This document shows positions 46,715 to 57,337 of a DNA stretch of 64,000 nucleotides, piece by piece. Each line of letters starts with the position of its first letter. The stretch's first letter is position 1. Origin of the DNA: Sipunculus nudus (lineage: Eukaryota > Annelida > Sipuncula > Golfingiida > Sipunculidae); the NCBI GenBank assembly GCA_026874595.1, contig CM049310.1, forward strand, positions 44,485,058-44,549,057, read 5' to 3'. The position numbers and the translations under genes are program-made. The notes under the pieces are model-generated. The model saw only the letters and a list, made by a program, of their open reading frames with translations. It had not been told where the DNA came from and did no database searches.

Positions 46715-47410
46715 ACCTAAACAATTTGGAGCATGTATTGTACTGTACTGTGTACAGTCAGTGACACCAGCAAGCCATCAGGGTAATCTGACCATGTCCT
46801 TATCCAAAGCAAACCCATTGCCCAGTCAAATCTCATTTATCATTTGCAGCTTCTTGGCAAGGCTGTTTTCAGCCTGGGCATAGCAGGTCGAGTGTAAAAG
46901 TAATATTCTTACAAAATGTATCATTCATTTGAGATAGAGAAATCTGCAAAATTATGCATACAGGAGATATACTGTATTTATTCCAATTTGGCGATCCCTC
47001 TTATTTCTTGACCCCAAAAAAATATTTTGAAAGCATAATTTCTAAAATGACTCTAATTTCTCGACTGCCGACGATGTTTTCTGTCGACGATGTTAAGGTG
47101 AAATGTCTCTGTCTCTCACGGGCAACGCAGTTTGTATCTGACTAGATTCTTATTACACTGGGCATCCACATCAAACTTGCTTCCAGTAAAATTTATGAAG
47201 ATACAAAGATGCGTTTTTCATAATATATAAACTTGATAAAGCGTTCAAGATCCAAATGGGTGTCCGTGACGAAGCAAACTCGTGTACCGTTTCTGGTACG
47301 CACGTGCCTCGTGTGCAATTCACGTGGGATAATATAAAGCAATAATATAAACAAAATACTGCAAAGCCCGCGTGGTGGAACAACTGTGACACAGGTGGAA
47401 CTGTCATCTT
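46715..47410. other. No gene recognised
   Basis: No conserved frame on either strand. Becomes GC-richer towards the 5S-like segment. Confidence 0.4.
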
Positions 47411-47456
47411 AGTTAAGTTTAAACAACCCCGGTTAGTTTTTGGATGGGTGACCGCG
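47411..47456 (+). ncRNA. 5S rRNA-like segment (SINE3-type head or 5S pseudogene)
   Basis: AGTTAAG, then 13 bases, then GGTTAG, then TGGATGGGTGACCGC. In metazoan 5S rRNA the same blocks AGTTAAG, GGTTAGTACTTGGATGGGAG and ACCGC occur with exactly the same 13-base spacing. They contain the box A and box C of the internal pol III promoter. The upstream 45 bases match 5S only faintly, and the downstream part diverges after ACCGC, so a complete 5S gene is not present. A 5S-derived SINE head or an old pseudogene fits. Confidence 0.6.
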
Positions 47457-49068
47457 CGTACCAAATGGGGCCCGATCGAGGGCACGCGAGCTAGCACCAT
47501 TTCCGGTCATATATATTTTAACGCGCCTTTACTTTCTATAATTACGTATTATGCAAATAAAAGTTATCTGATAATAGGCAGTTATTTTTTATAAAGTCTT
47601 CTTCCAACTTGATGCAGCTGCTTGTCCCTTTTCGGCCTGCCGATATTGCCGCCTTGCGGGTTAACTTGAAACAACTGGTGGTTACATGAGTTGCCATCTA
47701 TGTCAAGTGATCGTACCTATACGCGAAGTAGTGATCATTTTGTAAAGTGATTGAGCTCAGTTTGATTAATCATTTGCGGACTGTGTATAATTCATGTGAC
47801 GGCTGGAAGCCCGTTTGTAGAAAATACTGTTAAGATAACAAAACAAACTTATATACGACCAAATTATCACCCAATTCATATGACCGCTCAAATGTCAGAG
47901 CGGCTCGATCTGCGTCTCTACTGAAGGTTATCAAACCGCATGCCTCTGATATCTCGACCACCGCAAATTCTGTATGAAGATAATTTTCAAATATCCTCCA
48001 TTATCTCGACCTCTGAGAAAATTAATTATTTTTAAGTGGTCGCTAAATTAGAATAAATACGGTATACTCACGCTGTGGCGGAGTCTAGGCAACATTTAAA
48101 CTGCGCTGATGGGTGATAACCTACACCCATGCAACTGTGTTGAAAAGACTACTGTATTTTCTAACTCTAAAGCAGGAGAGCACTACTGTTTACTAGTATG
48201 TTATACTGTAAAGGCTACAAACTTAAATGTTTTAACAGCATTGGCAATCAAGTGCATAAGAAATATTTTTTTTAAATTGAACAGAACATAGCAAAGAAGG
48301 AAATGCAGCTGGATAACCATACAGAAAAATGGAGAGTTTTCCTGTTTGACTGAACTTGAACAATTATTCAGAAAATAGTGGGAATGAGTACAACTGAAAA
48401 TATTTTCGGAGCAAAGTACAGAAGAGCTTAAAATTATTATCTGTGTGATTATTTTATAAGTGTTTTGTGGTCTAATGGATAGGAAACTGAATATATACAA
48501 CAATGCTTATATATACAAAGGCAAAATATCTTAATCTTTAACTGCAGTTGTTACTGTTAATTATGACAGCTATAGAAAATGAATAAATTCGAGAAAGTAT
48601 TGAATAGGTGGCCATGTTGAACAGGTGCTCTTCTAGAGTTGGGCTAATGGAGATAGTGTAGTGTTGTTAGTAACAACAAAGACTGGTTTGCTGTACAAAA
48701 GTTATATTCACATCTTGAATACATGTCTATGTGGTGTGACCTAACATCAACTCTGTGCTGTGCTCTGTCTATTCTACAAGTTCACTGGGTGTGTATATAT
48801 CCGTAAACTATCATGCAGGGGGGTCACTCCCAAGGTTGTACTAGCCTTACTAGGACAGCACTGCAAGTGGACACTTAAGGACATGTGTTGTTTACTGGAC
48901 TGCTGGGTCCTGGACCTACATGTATATATAACTGCTGGCCTTAAGTGACTCACACTGGATACTACAGATAGTTTCCCAGGTGTTTATTTATTTTCTTAGA
49001 ATTAAATTTGTATTTGTTTATACATGTATGTATTTATGTATATAATATAAAAACAAAACAAAAAACTC
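47457..49068. other. No gene recognised (1.6 kb)
   Basis: Non-coding by inspection. Immediately left of the gypsy RNase H fragment the reading meets a stop at 49065-49067 and a T-rich stretch, marking the truncation of that element. Confidence 0.4.
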
Positions 49069-49387
49069 AGTCATACTCCTGAAGCTGGAGAGCCCATCTA
49101 GCTAGCCCCACCGGATCTTTCAGATCAGGTAACCACTGGAGAGGCTTGTGATCCAATTTTACCTGGAACTGACGACCAGACTGATAGGGCCTGAAATACT
49201 TTATAGCCCACACAATCGCCAAACATTCTTTTTTGATGGTCCAGTAATTCTTTTTGTGTTTGTTCAGTGTCGGACTGGCATACCCAATAACAATCCCCTT
49301 GGCATGTACAGAGAAAGTACAGTACCCAATTCCTGATTAGACTTGCGCATCCATTTTAAGAGTGAAATCAACTGAAATGTCTGGATA
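49069..49387 (-). pseudogene. Ty3/gypsy RNase H fragment (left part of a split relic)
   Basis: The minus strand reads VIGYAS, then [20 protein letters not shown] followed by FRPYQSG, then [17 protein letters not shown] and [11 protein letters not shown]. These are the RNase H domain of a gypsy polymerase, with the catalytic Glu (KKEC) and Asp (KLDH) visible. The upstream part (VDFTLKMDA, then a stop) carries the first RNase H aspartate. Integrase is absent because the relic stops at 49065. The RT part lies at 50689-51400 beyond an inserted element. Confidence 0.85.
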
Positions 49388-50686
49388 CCGTTTTCCCCTG
49401 TAGATAATCCGCACCCCTATTTAGAGCAACAATTTCTGGGGGGAAAACACAACCCTGTGTATAATACGCAGCCTGCTTCTGGCCAAAATCTTGAATGCTA
49501 CAATTTGTATTTGCCATAGTCATCGAATGTTCACTGGCTCCGTGGGGGTAAACTTTGCCAGTCAGACCGACAAGTCTCTTAGAAGAAGATAGTTACACTT
49601 AAAATAGCAAAAAGGTTATTCTCCTTTAGCTGTCGAGTGTAAAAAAAGGTGCTGTCAAGTGTGCAATACTGACACGTACCTGATTTAAGTAAGATATAAT
49701 TTACTGGACAACCACCTGTAAAATGCGGGCAAATTACGCCCACTTTATATTATATCAGTCCCTTTCCAAACTCCTTTATATTATCAATATATAAATGCTA
49801 TGAAATACGACCACCTGGCTATCACAGATTACAAGTTTTTTTCTGACCAAATTGTTATATTGCTATTAAATTGACCTGCCTAATACCGGCACTCGTGCTA
49901 ATCAAGTGCTGACCCGGTTGATTGCCCATTGGTGAAGTCACGGTCACCTGTATGGGCTCACCGTTTGTTCTTTTGTTGTGCGCATGTACCGACTACCGAA
50001 CCCTGGCTGGTGGTTTCAACGGCACCTGGGGCCGACCCTTAATTTCCCCTGACCACATGACAGACTCACATGACCTGCTAATCCGCGTAAGTGGAGGTGC
50101 CCCGAAGTACAACTGATCAATCTGACCATGACGATGTACACAATACGGTAACTAATTAACAAAGAAAACCACTAGGCAATTATTCCTCCCTTGGCTCAAG
50201 TTGTTTAGAAAGTAATTAAGTGTATCACAGATAATTTCCTAAGTGTATCACAGATAATTTCCTAAGAGAATCAATGACCCGGCATAACAACCCAGGTGTT
50301 GGTGCCCACGGCGCCATCTACCAACTGACAATGACAATGACATTAAATGAGGTCAGCCAGACCATGCATCGTCATGCATATTTCAGTTCACAAATCATCA
50401 ATGTTCTTCGGCTGTAAGCTATATAATGGTATATTTTAAGTATTTGAAATTATGACAGTAAATAAAACCTATTATTATGTTTTCTTATGCCTAATTTGAT
50501 AAAGTTCAGTGTGTATACACTTCGTTTGCATAAAATCCTTTATTATCACTCACCGTCGGCCCACCAAACAATATCCAATGTGACGGGAAAAATATTTTGG
50601 AATTACGTTCCATGTATATTAAGCACCAATGTTTTTTATTTCTATTTCATGGAGAAAAAGTGCAGATTATCCACGGGGGAAAACAG
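49388..50686. mobile_element. TIR element, 1.3 kb, Tc1/mariner-type target (TA)
   Basis: The left end CCGTTTTCCCCTGTAGATAA followed by TCCGCAC is matched in inverted orientation by the right end (on the opposite strand CTGTTTTCCCCCGTGGATAA followed by TCTGCAC): 27 bp with five mismatches. TA flanks both ends (49386-49387 and 50687-50688). A subterminal copy of the motif, TGTATAATACGCAGCC, lies at 49457-49472. No transposase frame is present, so it is non-autonomous. It separates the RNase H and RT parts of a gypsy relic, and a single TA restores the reading across the site. Confidence 0.8.
50219..50266. repeat. Two-copy 23-bp tandem repeat
   Basis: GTGTATCACAGATAATTTCC followed by TAA occurs twice in a row inside the TIR element. 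Confidence 0.85.
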
Positions 50687-50688
50687 TA

Positions 50689-51400
50689 CTGGAGCACATG
50701 GACTAGGCTTCTTTCAGTGAGCAATAAGTGGTTTTACATTCAAATGTCCACACAAAGTCTGCACCTTTTAGCGTCAGACAGTGGAGTGGCTCTTTGGACT
50801 AAAATTCTTTACGTACTTCTGATAAAACGATGCAAGGTCACACCACACACACATCTGTCACCCAATTTGGTCACGTGTACTGCTTTAAGATCAGCTACCT
50901 TTTCTGGATTGGGCTTTATGCCGTTTGGCATGACAACATGTCCAAGATACACTACCAATGACCTGCAAAAATGACACTTAGCTGGGTTTGACTTTAGGTT
51001 GGCCACCCTAAGGTGGTCAAATATCTCGCGTAACCATACTGTATGTTCTAAAAATGTGCTGGAGATAACCAGGACATCATCGAGATAAATGAGGCAGGTG
51101 CGCCATTGAAGGCAACTCTACAATATTGACTTCGGGTGTTGGAAACTGGCAAGAAGTTGAATTCAAATAAACGAAAAGGTGATGTAAATGCGGTTTTCTC
51201 GCGGTTTTTCAGTCTGACCTTCATCTGCCAATAACCGGAGCGAAAATCTAATGTACTATAATACTGTGCCTTGAACAGCAAATTTAATGTTTCTTCCACC
51301 CTCTGCAGGGGGTACACATCTCTCTTAGACATCGCATTATCTTTCCTGAAATCAACACAAAAGTGGTCCTGGTATATACAAACATTACAGATGTAATTCA
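50689..51400 (-). pseudogene. Ty3/gypsy RT fragment (right part of the split relic)
   Basis: Minus strand: FCVDFRKDNAMSKRDVYPLQ near 51330-51380, YYSTLDFRSGYWQM (motif A, catalytic Asp) near 51240-51275, a frame change around the NAP-x-F region, CLIYLDDVLVIS at 51064-51099 with an intact YLDD, and the thumb NPAKCHFCRSLVVYLGHVVM near 50920-50985. Then FYQKYVKNFSPKS leads towards the RNase H boundary at the inserted TIR element. At least two frame changes. Related to gypsy polymerases of the 412/297 type rather than to the Mag-like copy at 51.8 kb. Confidence 0.85.
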
Positions 51401-51660
51401 CATATGCACTGGCATGCTAAGAATTCTAACCGTAACATCACAAATTTATTTCACAAGAGACCGGCATAACATTACGGTTTTATTTCACAAATACACTAGC
51501 ATGATTCAAGGTCTGTGCATGAATTATAAATGTATTTCACAAATACACTGGCATGATATGAGGTCTACACACAACATTGACATAACATATTAAAGAGATG
51601 TATTTCACAAATACAATTTCACCAACTCCCCCCATGAATTTTAGAAAGGTCGAACACAAC
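51401..51660. repeat. Degenerate repeats of an ATTTCACAAATACACTGGCA unit
   Basis: The core recurs near 51449, 51482, 51534 and 51602 with spacings of 33, 52 and 68 bp and variable spacers. A short decayed minisatellite. Confidence 0.6.
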
Positions 51661-51816
51661 CCCTCTGAAATACTGGAATGAATAGTCAGCTGAGCTAATG
51701 ATTATTATCTAACAAAGAACTGGAGAGAAACAGCTAAGTTATAAGCTGAATACGATAAGGTCTAACATGCCAGTGTCAGGGTGGCATAAGCCAACAGAGC
51801 AATGACAGATGTATTT

Positions 51817-51969
51817 TGTTGTATAACAGACTCGGTTATATGTGAACAAACTTTAATCAGCCATCATACATACTCGAGAGCCCAGTCTCACGAGAGTCTC
51901 GTTCCGGTGTCGCATACAAACTCAGCTCTTAAACTTATCCCGTGGATTAATGCAAACAAGTACACAACA
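51817..51969 (-). repeat. 3-prime LTR of the Mag-like element
   Basis: TGTTGT at the left end and ACAACA at the right end form the usual short inverted termini. Confidence 0.95.
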
Positions 51970-51982
51970 TATTTTCCCCCAT
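51970..51982 (-). promoter_or_regulatory. Polypurine tract of the Mag-like element
   Basis: On the minus strand ATGGGGGAAAATA abuts the 3-prime LTR, the expected priming site for plus-strand DNA synthesis. Confidence 0.85.
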
Positions 51983-52169
51983 TTTAAAACAGAACGTCAC
52001 AAAATTACATTACAGGTATGAGTCCTTCTGTACTAGACACACCTGTACTAGAATTACTTGTATGTAAACATGTCATTTACGATTCCACATAGTCACTTAA
52101 ATAACGAGGAAGTCTGCGCAATCTCCGAGGAGGTCCACCCTGCACAGCAGGTTGCGGTGTGGTGGCAGA

Positions 52170-52645
52170 CTAATCACCAAACATGTCGAAAGGTAGACCG
52201 GTGTCCGATGAATCAGGAGTTGTGGTTGTAGGTACACATCGCCTTGCATTCCAAACAGTGCCATCTACGAGTCTGTATGTCGAAGGTCCTACCTGCTGAT
52301 GAATTTGTTTGGGATCTGACAAGACTGGAGACAGTTTGGGCTGCTGGAAAGGCCGCTTAAGCCGAACATAATCGCCGGACTTTAGTTTTGGAGTTTTCGC
52401 TCTACGTCTCCGGTCTGTATACTGTTTGGTTTTCTTTTGATGTTTGGCAATATCCTCAGCTTTGTCAGTGATTTGCTGAGGGACTGGTTCTTGGGGTGTT
52501 AACTTTTCTAATGGCAATCTAATTTTCCTACCGATCATCAACTCAGCGGGAGTTTGTTGCGTTAGAGCATGTGGTGTAGCTCTATAGGTCTGAAGAATGG
52601 TTTGTATGATATCTTTGAGATTTCTTCCCTCCGCTAAGCCTGTTT
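52170..52645 (-). pseudogene. Integrase C-terminal region of the Mag-like element
   Basis: A minus-strand frame contains MMIGRKIRLPLEKL, then KQYTDRRRRAKTPKLKSGDY and VRLKRPFQ, and an SH3-like SPVLSDPKQIHQQVGPSTY part with a DGTVWNARRC tail. It corresponds to the DNA-binding end of gypsy integrases. It is one frame off from the catalytic core at 52646-53140, so a frameshift lies close to 52646. The pol reading ends at 52170. Confidence 0.8.
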
Positions 52646-53140
52646 TCAGTCCATATCTTTAATCACACGATTGAAGCGTTCCACCGCGCCTGTACACTGT
52701 GGGTTATATCGAGCAGTGAGGTGGTGCTCTATCCCCAGGGACTGCAAGTAGCCTTGAAACTCATGAGATGTGAACTGTGGGCCATTATCTGTGACCACAG
52801 TATTTGGTAGGCCCCATCTGGTGAACAGATTATTCAAGATTGACAGGATTGTGTTCGAAGTAACAGTACTTGTTGTGGCGATTTCTGGCCATTTCGAGTG
52901 CATGTCATGCACAACGACGAGAAAACGTTCACTGAAAGGTGCAGCTTTAATTTCTCCAAATATGTCCATTTGGATCTTTTGCCAAGGGCGTTGTGGCCAT
53001 GTAATTGGTTGAACAGGAGGCTGAACAGGTTTGTGAGCTTTGTTGCTGATAGCACAAGCTTCACAGTGTTGTACATGTGCTTCGATATGAGAGTCTAACT
53101 TAGGCCACCAGACTGCCTCGCAACAACGCTGTTTCCTGGA
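52646..53140 (-). pseudogene. Integrase zinc finger and catalytic core
   Basis: The H-H-C-C finger is visible (HIEAHVQHCEAC near 53030-53075). It is followed by the core with D at MDIFGE, D at TDNGPQF and E at GAVERFN; the last two are separated by exactly 35 residues, the DD35E spacing. All three catalytic residues are kept. Upstream, a one-base frameshift near 53140 separates the core from the linker, and downstream another lies at 52646. The enzyme would insert the cDNA; here it cannot be made in one piece without correction. Confidence 0.9.
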
Positions 53141-53460
53141 TGGCCTTCATGGGCCATGGCTAGCACTCTTTGGTATAGCGATTGTGGTATAACTGCTTTT
53201 GTGCCCCTTGCCAGGCAATATGTATTCCACACAGACAATTCATTTTTCACATGCTGATAGGGTTTCAAGTCAACAGAAACGGTTTTTGGCCATCCCTCAA
53301 TTATGTACTGTCTGACCTGTTGAATAACAGGATCTGCGTCTGAAGCAGCTTGTAATTCGGATGGCGTGACTAACGATGTGTCGATTTGCAGAATGTCCGC
53401 ATCATTCACAGCTTGCACACACTCCGTTGATTGTATTTCCGAACTTGGCAGATGCACCAA
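53095..53460 (-). pseudogene. RNase H to integrase linker
   Basis: Directly continues the 860-codon frame in phase after a TGA at 53461-53463. It contains the linker LQAASDADPVIQQVRQYI and the start of the zinc-finger region EGHPGN. Then the reading drifts into a wrong phase (VVARQSGGLS, stop). Confidence 0.85.
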
Positions 53461-55995
53461 TCAACTGAGCATGTCTGGACCACAGTTTTTGTGACCTGGT
53501 GTGTACTCAACATGAAAATTGTACTGGTGAAGTCTGTCTGACCATCGGTAGATACGTAGTGGTTTATGCCCTGAACCTGTTGTATATAAGAGTGTAGTGA
53601 GGGCTTGGTGGTCTGTACGCAAAGTGAAGAGACGCCCATAAAGCAGTATATGCCAGTGCTCACAAGCAAAGACACAGGCTAAGGCTTCGCGTTCTCCAGT
53701 GGAGTATTTGCGCTCTGTAGGGGACAGAGTCCTGGAAGCAAATGCGACTGGATGTTCAACACTCCCCACTTTCTGAGACAACACGGCTCCCAGGGCGATT
53801 TGTGACGCGTCTGTAGCAACAATTATTGGGAGTTCTGGATCGAAATGCGCGAGTGTTGGTGGTGACATAATGCGTTCTTTCAGTTCAATGAAAGCTTTAC
53901 GTTGTTCATCAGCCCAGTCCCAAGCCTGGTCCTGGCGCAAGAGTTTGCGGAGTGGTTCTGCAATGTCAGCGTAAAATGGCACAAATTTCAGATAGAAGTT
54001 TGCTGCACCCAAGAAAGAAGAAAGTTCCTTTCTGTTTTGTGGCTCTGGTAAGTCTGCGATAGCATATGTATTTGACTGTAAAGGCCGCAGTCCTTCGGTG
54101 GAAACATGGTAACCGAAGAAATCAATTTCCTCAACCGAAAATTGACATTTCTCTTGATTCAGGGTGAAATTGTGTTCGGCCAGTCTTTTGAGGACTTCTC
54201 TGAGCCTTTGATCATGTTGTTCTTGTCCATGACCATGAATCACTATATCATCAAGAATGTGCACAGTGCCCTCACATCCTGATAAGACTGTAGACAGTAT
54301 TTTCTGAAACGCACTTGGTGATGACGAGAGTCCGTATGGCATACGACAATACTGGAAAATTCCATCATGGCATATAAAGGCAGTGAGGTGTCGAGATTCC
54401 TCGGCCAAAGGAATCTGAAGATAGCTGCGACGCAGATCAAGCTTTGTGAATAGTTTAGCACCTCTAAATGTTGTTGACAGTTCCTCCATGGTAGGCAGTG
54501 GATACTTATCGGGTATAATGGCCTTGTTTACCTGTTTCAGGTCAACACACAGTCTAATTTCCCCTGTTTTCCTTTGTGCGATAACCAAATTGGATATCCA
54601 TGGAGATGAATCAACTTTCTCTATGATTCCTTGTTGTTGGAGTTTACGAAGTTCTTGTGAAACTTCCTCACGCACTGTTAAAGGAAGTCTCCATAGCTTC
54701 TGAGACACAGGAGTAACAGATGTGTCAACTCGAGGCTTCTGTCGAAACTGTGACACTTTTCCCAATCCAGTGAAAACTTCTGGGTATTCTGATTGTACAT
54801 GCACTGATTGAATGGGCTCACCATTGTGCATTAGTGAGAAGCCAAGCCTATTGAAGAGATCAACTCCCATTAAACTAGAACCCTGCTTGGTGACATAGAA
54901 TGGAAAACTCTGAATAGTATGGTCTTTGTAGCTAACTGGGATATTAACTATCCCAAACACTTCTATTGGTTTGTTATCATATGCCACAAAACTTTTCTGT
55001 GGTGGAGTTAGTGGGTGATCTGTGAAGTGTTGTTTATACAGTTCATCACTGAGGATAGATACCTTTGCTCCGAGATCAATCAACAGAGATACTGGAACAT
55101 TGGCTATGCTGAGCGTACACTGTTTAAAGCTGTCTTGACCAGCAAGAGTCACTGAATACACAGTTAGAGGCTCACCTTGTATATGAGGCACACTAGCTGA
55201 AGGGTGTTTTGTTCTACAGCATTTAGCGAAATGATTGTTCTTGCTGCAATTCCTACATTTTTGTCCCATCGCTGGACAATGAGAAGTGTATGGCTTATGT
55301 CCAGACTGTCCACAATTACCATAGGTTTGTTGTGAGTCTGGTTGTTTAGGCTTAGTAGGTTTCTGCTTACCTTGCCTAGGTTTATATCTGACTCCCTGAA
55401 CACGTGCGTCAGAATGTTGAAAACCTCCATCCATACTACTGGCACTACTAGACATGACTTTAGATTCATGGATCGCAGTCTCTATCTGTATTGCTAGCGT
55501 AGTTGCACGTTCTAGAGTTAACGTGTCTGGTTCCATTAGGAGTCTTTCACGAATTCGCGGAAACAGTGTTTTTTCTATCAACTGATCACGTATTAATTCA
55601 TCACATAACTGTCCAAAGTTACATGTAGAGGCTAACTCAGTAAGAGCTGCAACGTACTCACGGACAGATTCGCCTTGCCACTGGACTCTCTGGCGGAAGC
55701 GGTATCGTTCCATCATGGCTGATTTGTGAGGTCCGAAGTGTTTTCCCAATGCGGTAATAGTTTCATCGTATGTGAAGGTATCACTTTCTGGCATAGAATG
55801 AAACAGTCTTTGCCCCTCCGTCCCCAAACAGTGAATCAATATGGCGCGTTTCCGTGCCGCAGACGTTGCTTCTGTGTCGAGAGCATTTGCCGTCAAATAA
55901 GTCTGGAAAGCGGTAAACCAGCGCTTCCATGGGACCGTCGGTTGGCCCGGGTTCTGGAGGAACGGATTGGGTGGCGGTAGCGTGATGTCAGCCAT
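53461..55995 (-). CDS. Gag-Pol of the Mag-like element (gag, protease, RT, RNase H)
   Basis: The likely start is the ATG at 55995 (MADITLPPPNPF), directly after the primer binding site; the frame is open further upstream into the LTR, but that is non-coding. About residues 1-180 are the gag capsid (RNxxRQRVQW region, CNFGQLCDELIRDQLIEK). Next come two zinc knuckles, the first with Tyr instead of its first Cys (YGNCGQSGHK), the second CRNCSKNNHFAKCC. The protease has DLGA where DSGA or DTGA is expected (LLIDLGAKVSIL). RT has LDLRRSYLQI, YGLSSSPSAFQ and an ILDDIV catalytic box. RNase H has ATDASQ, GEREALA and RTDHQAL. Gag and pol are one frame without a programmed shift. The frame ends in a TGA at 53461-53463 where related elements have Arg in LSRLP. 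Confidence 0.9.
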   Translation of the reverse strand: MADITLPPPNPFLQNPGQPTVPWKRWFTAFQTYLTANALDTEATSAARKRAILIHCLGTEGQRLFHSMPESDTFTYDETITALGKHFGPHKSAMMERYRFRQRVQWQGESVREYVAALTELASTCNFGQLCDELIRDQLIEKTLFPRIRERLLMEPDTLTLERATTLAIQIETAIHESKVMSSSASSMDGGFQHSDARVQGVRYKPRQGKQKPTKPKQPDSQQTYGNCGQSGHKPYTSHCPAMGQKCRNCSKNNHFAKCCRTKHPSASVPHIQGEPLTVYSVTLAGQDSFKQCTLSIANVPVSLLIDLGAKVSILSDELYKQHFTDHPLTPPQKSFVAYDNKPIEVFGIVNIPVSYKDHTIQSFPFYVTKQGSSLMGVDLFNRLGFSLMHNGEPIQSVHVQSEYPEVFTGLGKVSQFRQKPRVDTSVTPVSQKLWRLPLTVREEVSQELRKLQQQGIIEKVDSSPWISNLVIAQRKTGEIRLCVDLKQVNKAIIPDKYPLPTMEELSTTFRGAKLFTKLDLRRSYLQIPLAEESRHLTAFICHDGIFQYCRMPYGLSSSPSAFQKILSTVLSGCEGTVHILDDIVIHGHGQEQHDQRLREVLKRLAEHNFTLNQEKCQFSVEEIDFFGYHVSTEGLRPLQSNTYAIADLPEPQNRKELSSFLGAANFYLKFVPFYADIAEPLRKLLRQDQAWDWADEQRKAFIELKERIMSPPTLAHFDPELPIIVATDASQIALGAVLSQKVGSVEHPVAFASRTLSPTERKYSTGEREALACVFACEHWHILLYGRLFTLRTDHQALTTLLYTTGSGHKPLRIYRWSDRLHQYNFHVEYTPGHKNCGPDMLS

Positions 55996-56006
55996 GGTCG
56001 TCGCCA
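55996..56006 (-). promoter_or_regulatory. Primer binding site of the Mag-like element
   Basis: On the minus strand TGGCGACGACC lies four bases after the end of the 5-prime LTR and is followed immediately by the gag ATG, leaving a leader of only 15 bases. Confidence 0.7.
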
Positions 56007-56010
56007 GATT

Positions 56011-56163
56011 TGTTGTATAACAGACTCGGTTATACGTGAACAAACTTTAATCAGCCATCATACATACTCGAGAGCCCAGTCTCACGAGAGTCTCGTTCCG
56101 GTGTCGCATACAAACTCAGCTCTTAAACTTATCCCGTGGATTAATGCAAACAAGTACACAACA
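56011..56163 (-). repeat. 5-prime LTR of the Mag-like element
   Basis: Same 153 bp as 51817-51969 with one substitution. Carries the promoter for the minus-strand transcript. Confidence 0.95.
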
Positions 56164-56168
56164 TATTT

Positions 56169-57337
56169 CATTTTCTCATTGGTAAGAAAGGACTCCACAA
56201 GGCTGGACTAACTTTTTGAATATTGATTAGCAGTATGTGCAAATCCTTCAAAAAAATTATTAGAAAACAGTCAAAATTGATAAGCAAAAATAAAATATAT
56301 TTTCAGTGGTCTGTTTCATGCTTTCTTTTGATTACTGTGGTCTGTTTCATACCCTGTGTCCACCTGTTTTTGCCATGAAAATTTATATAGTTATATTTTG
56401 AATGGAAAAATGGTATATTTTGAATGGAAAAATGGTATATTTTGAATGGAAAAATGGTAATGTTGGTTAAAGGATTTCATGTTCTTTTATCTTATTTAAG
56501 AAACAAATAAAAGAAATCAGTCTACTTTTTACAACAAATCAATATCTACTTTTTTTATTTTTATACCTGAAAATATAAACTGGAATGAAATATGAAAATA
56601 AAATAAATTAAAAATTAAAGAATTTATTAGTTTTCCAGTTGAAATAGCACAAGTGTGTTTCATGAAGACCCATTTTGGCATTGACTTTCTGAAGTGAAAA
56701 CAATTTGCGGAACTGTCAGACGGGCATGTTGGTGTAAAAGAGATTTATCCAGCCACTCACTTACGCATGCACTATTACACAATAAAAGACAAAGTTGACT
56801 GTAATGTCATTTTATTAAAATGACTAAAAAACTAATAAACTATCTGGCAGTGCCCTTGCCAAATATCAGAATTCCAGGCCAATATAGAAAAGTCTGTGTA
56901 ATCAATCAAAGAGTCCTTGTTTTAATGGCCTGGATGTTTGAGTCTACAATACATTGATTTTGTTGGGTTCTCATCTGTACAGCCAAACACACATCAGTCC
57001 AAAATCAGAAACAAATGGCAGCAACAGAACTAACTTTTAATATTCATCCGCCAGTGCCCTGTGACCCATGACCTCGGGTACCAGGACGCCATACAAAATA
57101 GTGCGTGCGTATGCAATTACAATACAAGTAATGTCACCGTAAATACACTACATCTCCACCACCTCTAGTACTGTAGTACTAATGTTCACCGAATGTCCAT
57201 AATGACAAGAATTACTATATTAAATAAATAACTATAATATAGGACGTGTTGAGATCCAGACTGAGTCCTTGTGCACATGCAAAAACATCAATAAATAAAC
57301 GGAATGCAATATATATGATAAGTGTTAATCTTAATCT
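56169..57337. other. No gene; spacer between two gypsy elements
   Basis: Contains three tandem copies of a 22-bp unit TATTTTGAATGGAAAAATGG followed by TA at about 56393-56458. The right part may include the 3-prime LTR of the element at 57338-61045, but with only one end present I cannot delimit it. Confidence 0.45.

Larger units (their letters stand above)
51812..56168 (-). mobile_element. Ty3/gypsy retrotransposon, Mag-like, full length
   Basis: Two 153-bp LTRs (51817-51969 and 56011-56163) differ at a single position (T versus C) and are flanked by the 5-bp duplication TATTT at 51812-51816 and 56164-56168. A primer binding site, polypurine tract and a gag-protease-RT-RNase H-integrase order are all present on the minus strand, so the element is complete in structure. 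The two-knuckle gag, the lack of a gag/pol frameshift and the very short leader suggest the Mag clade. The coding region has one stop and two frameshifts. Confidence 0.95.

Noticed and set aside
51401-51660. CRISPR-like repeat-spacer pattern
   Set aside because: Repeats are degenerate, spacing is irregular (33, 52, 68 bp) and the genome is eukaryotic; it is a decayed minisatellite.
55996-56043. Upstream extension of gag-pol into the LTR (frame open to 56043)
   Set aside because: It runs through the primer binding site and LTR; the ATG at 55995 gives the usual short Mag-type leader.
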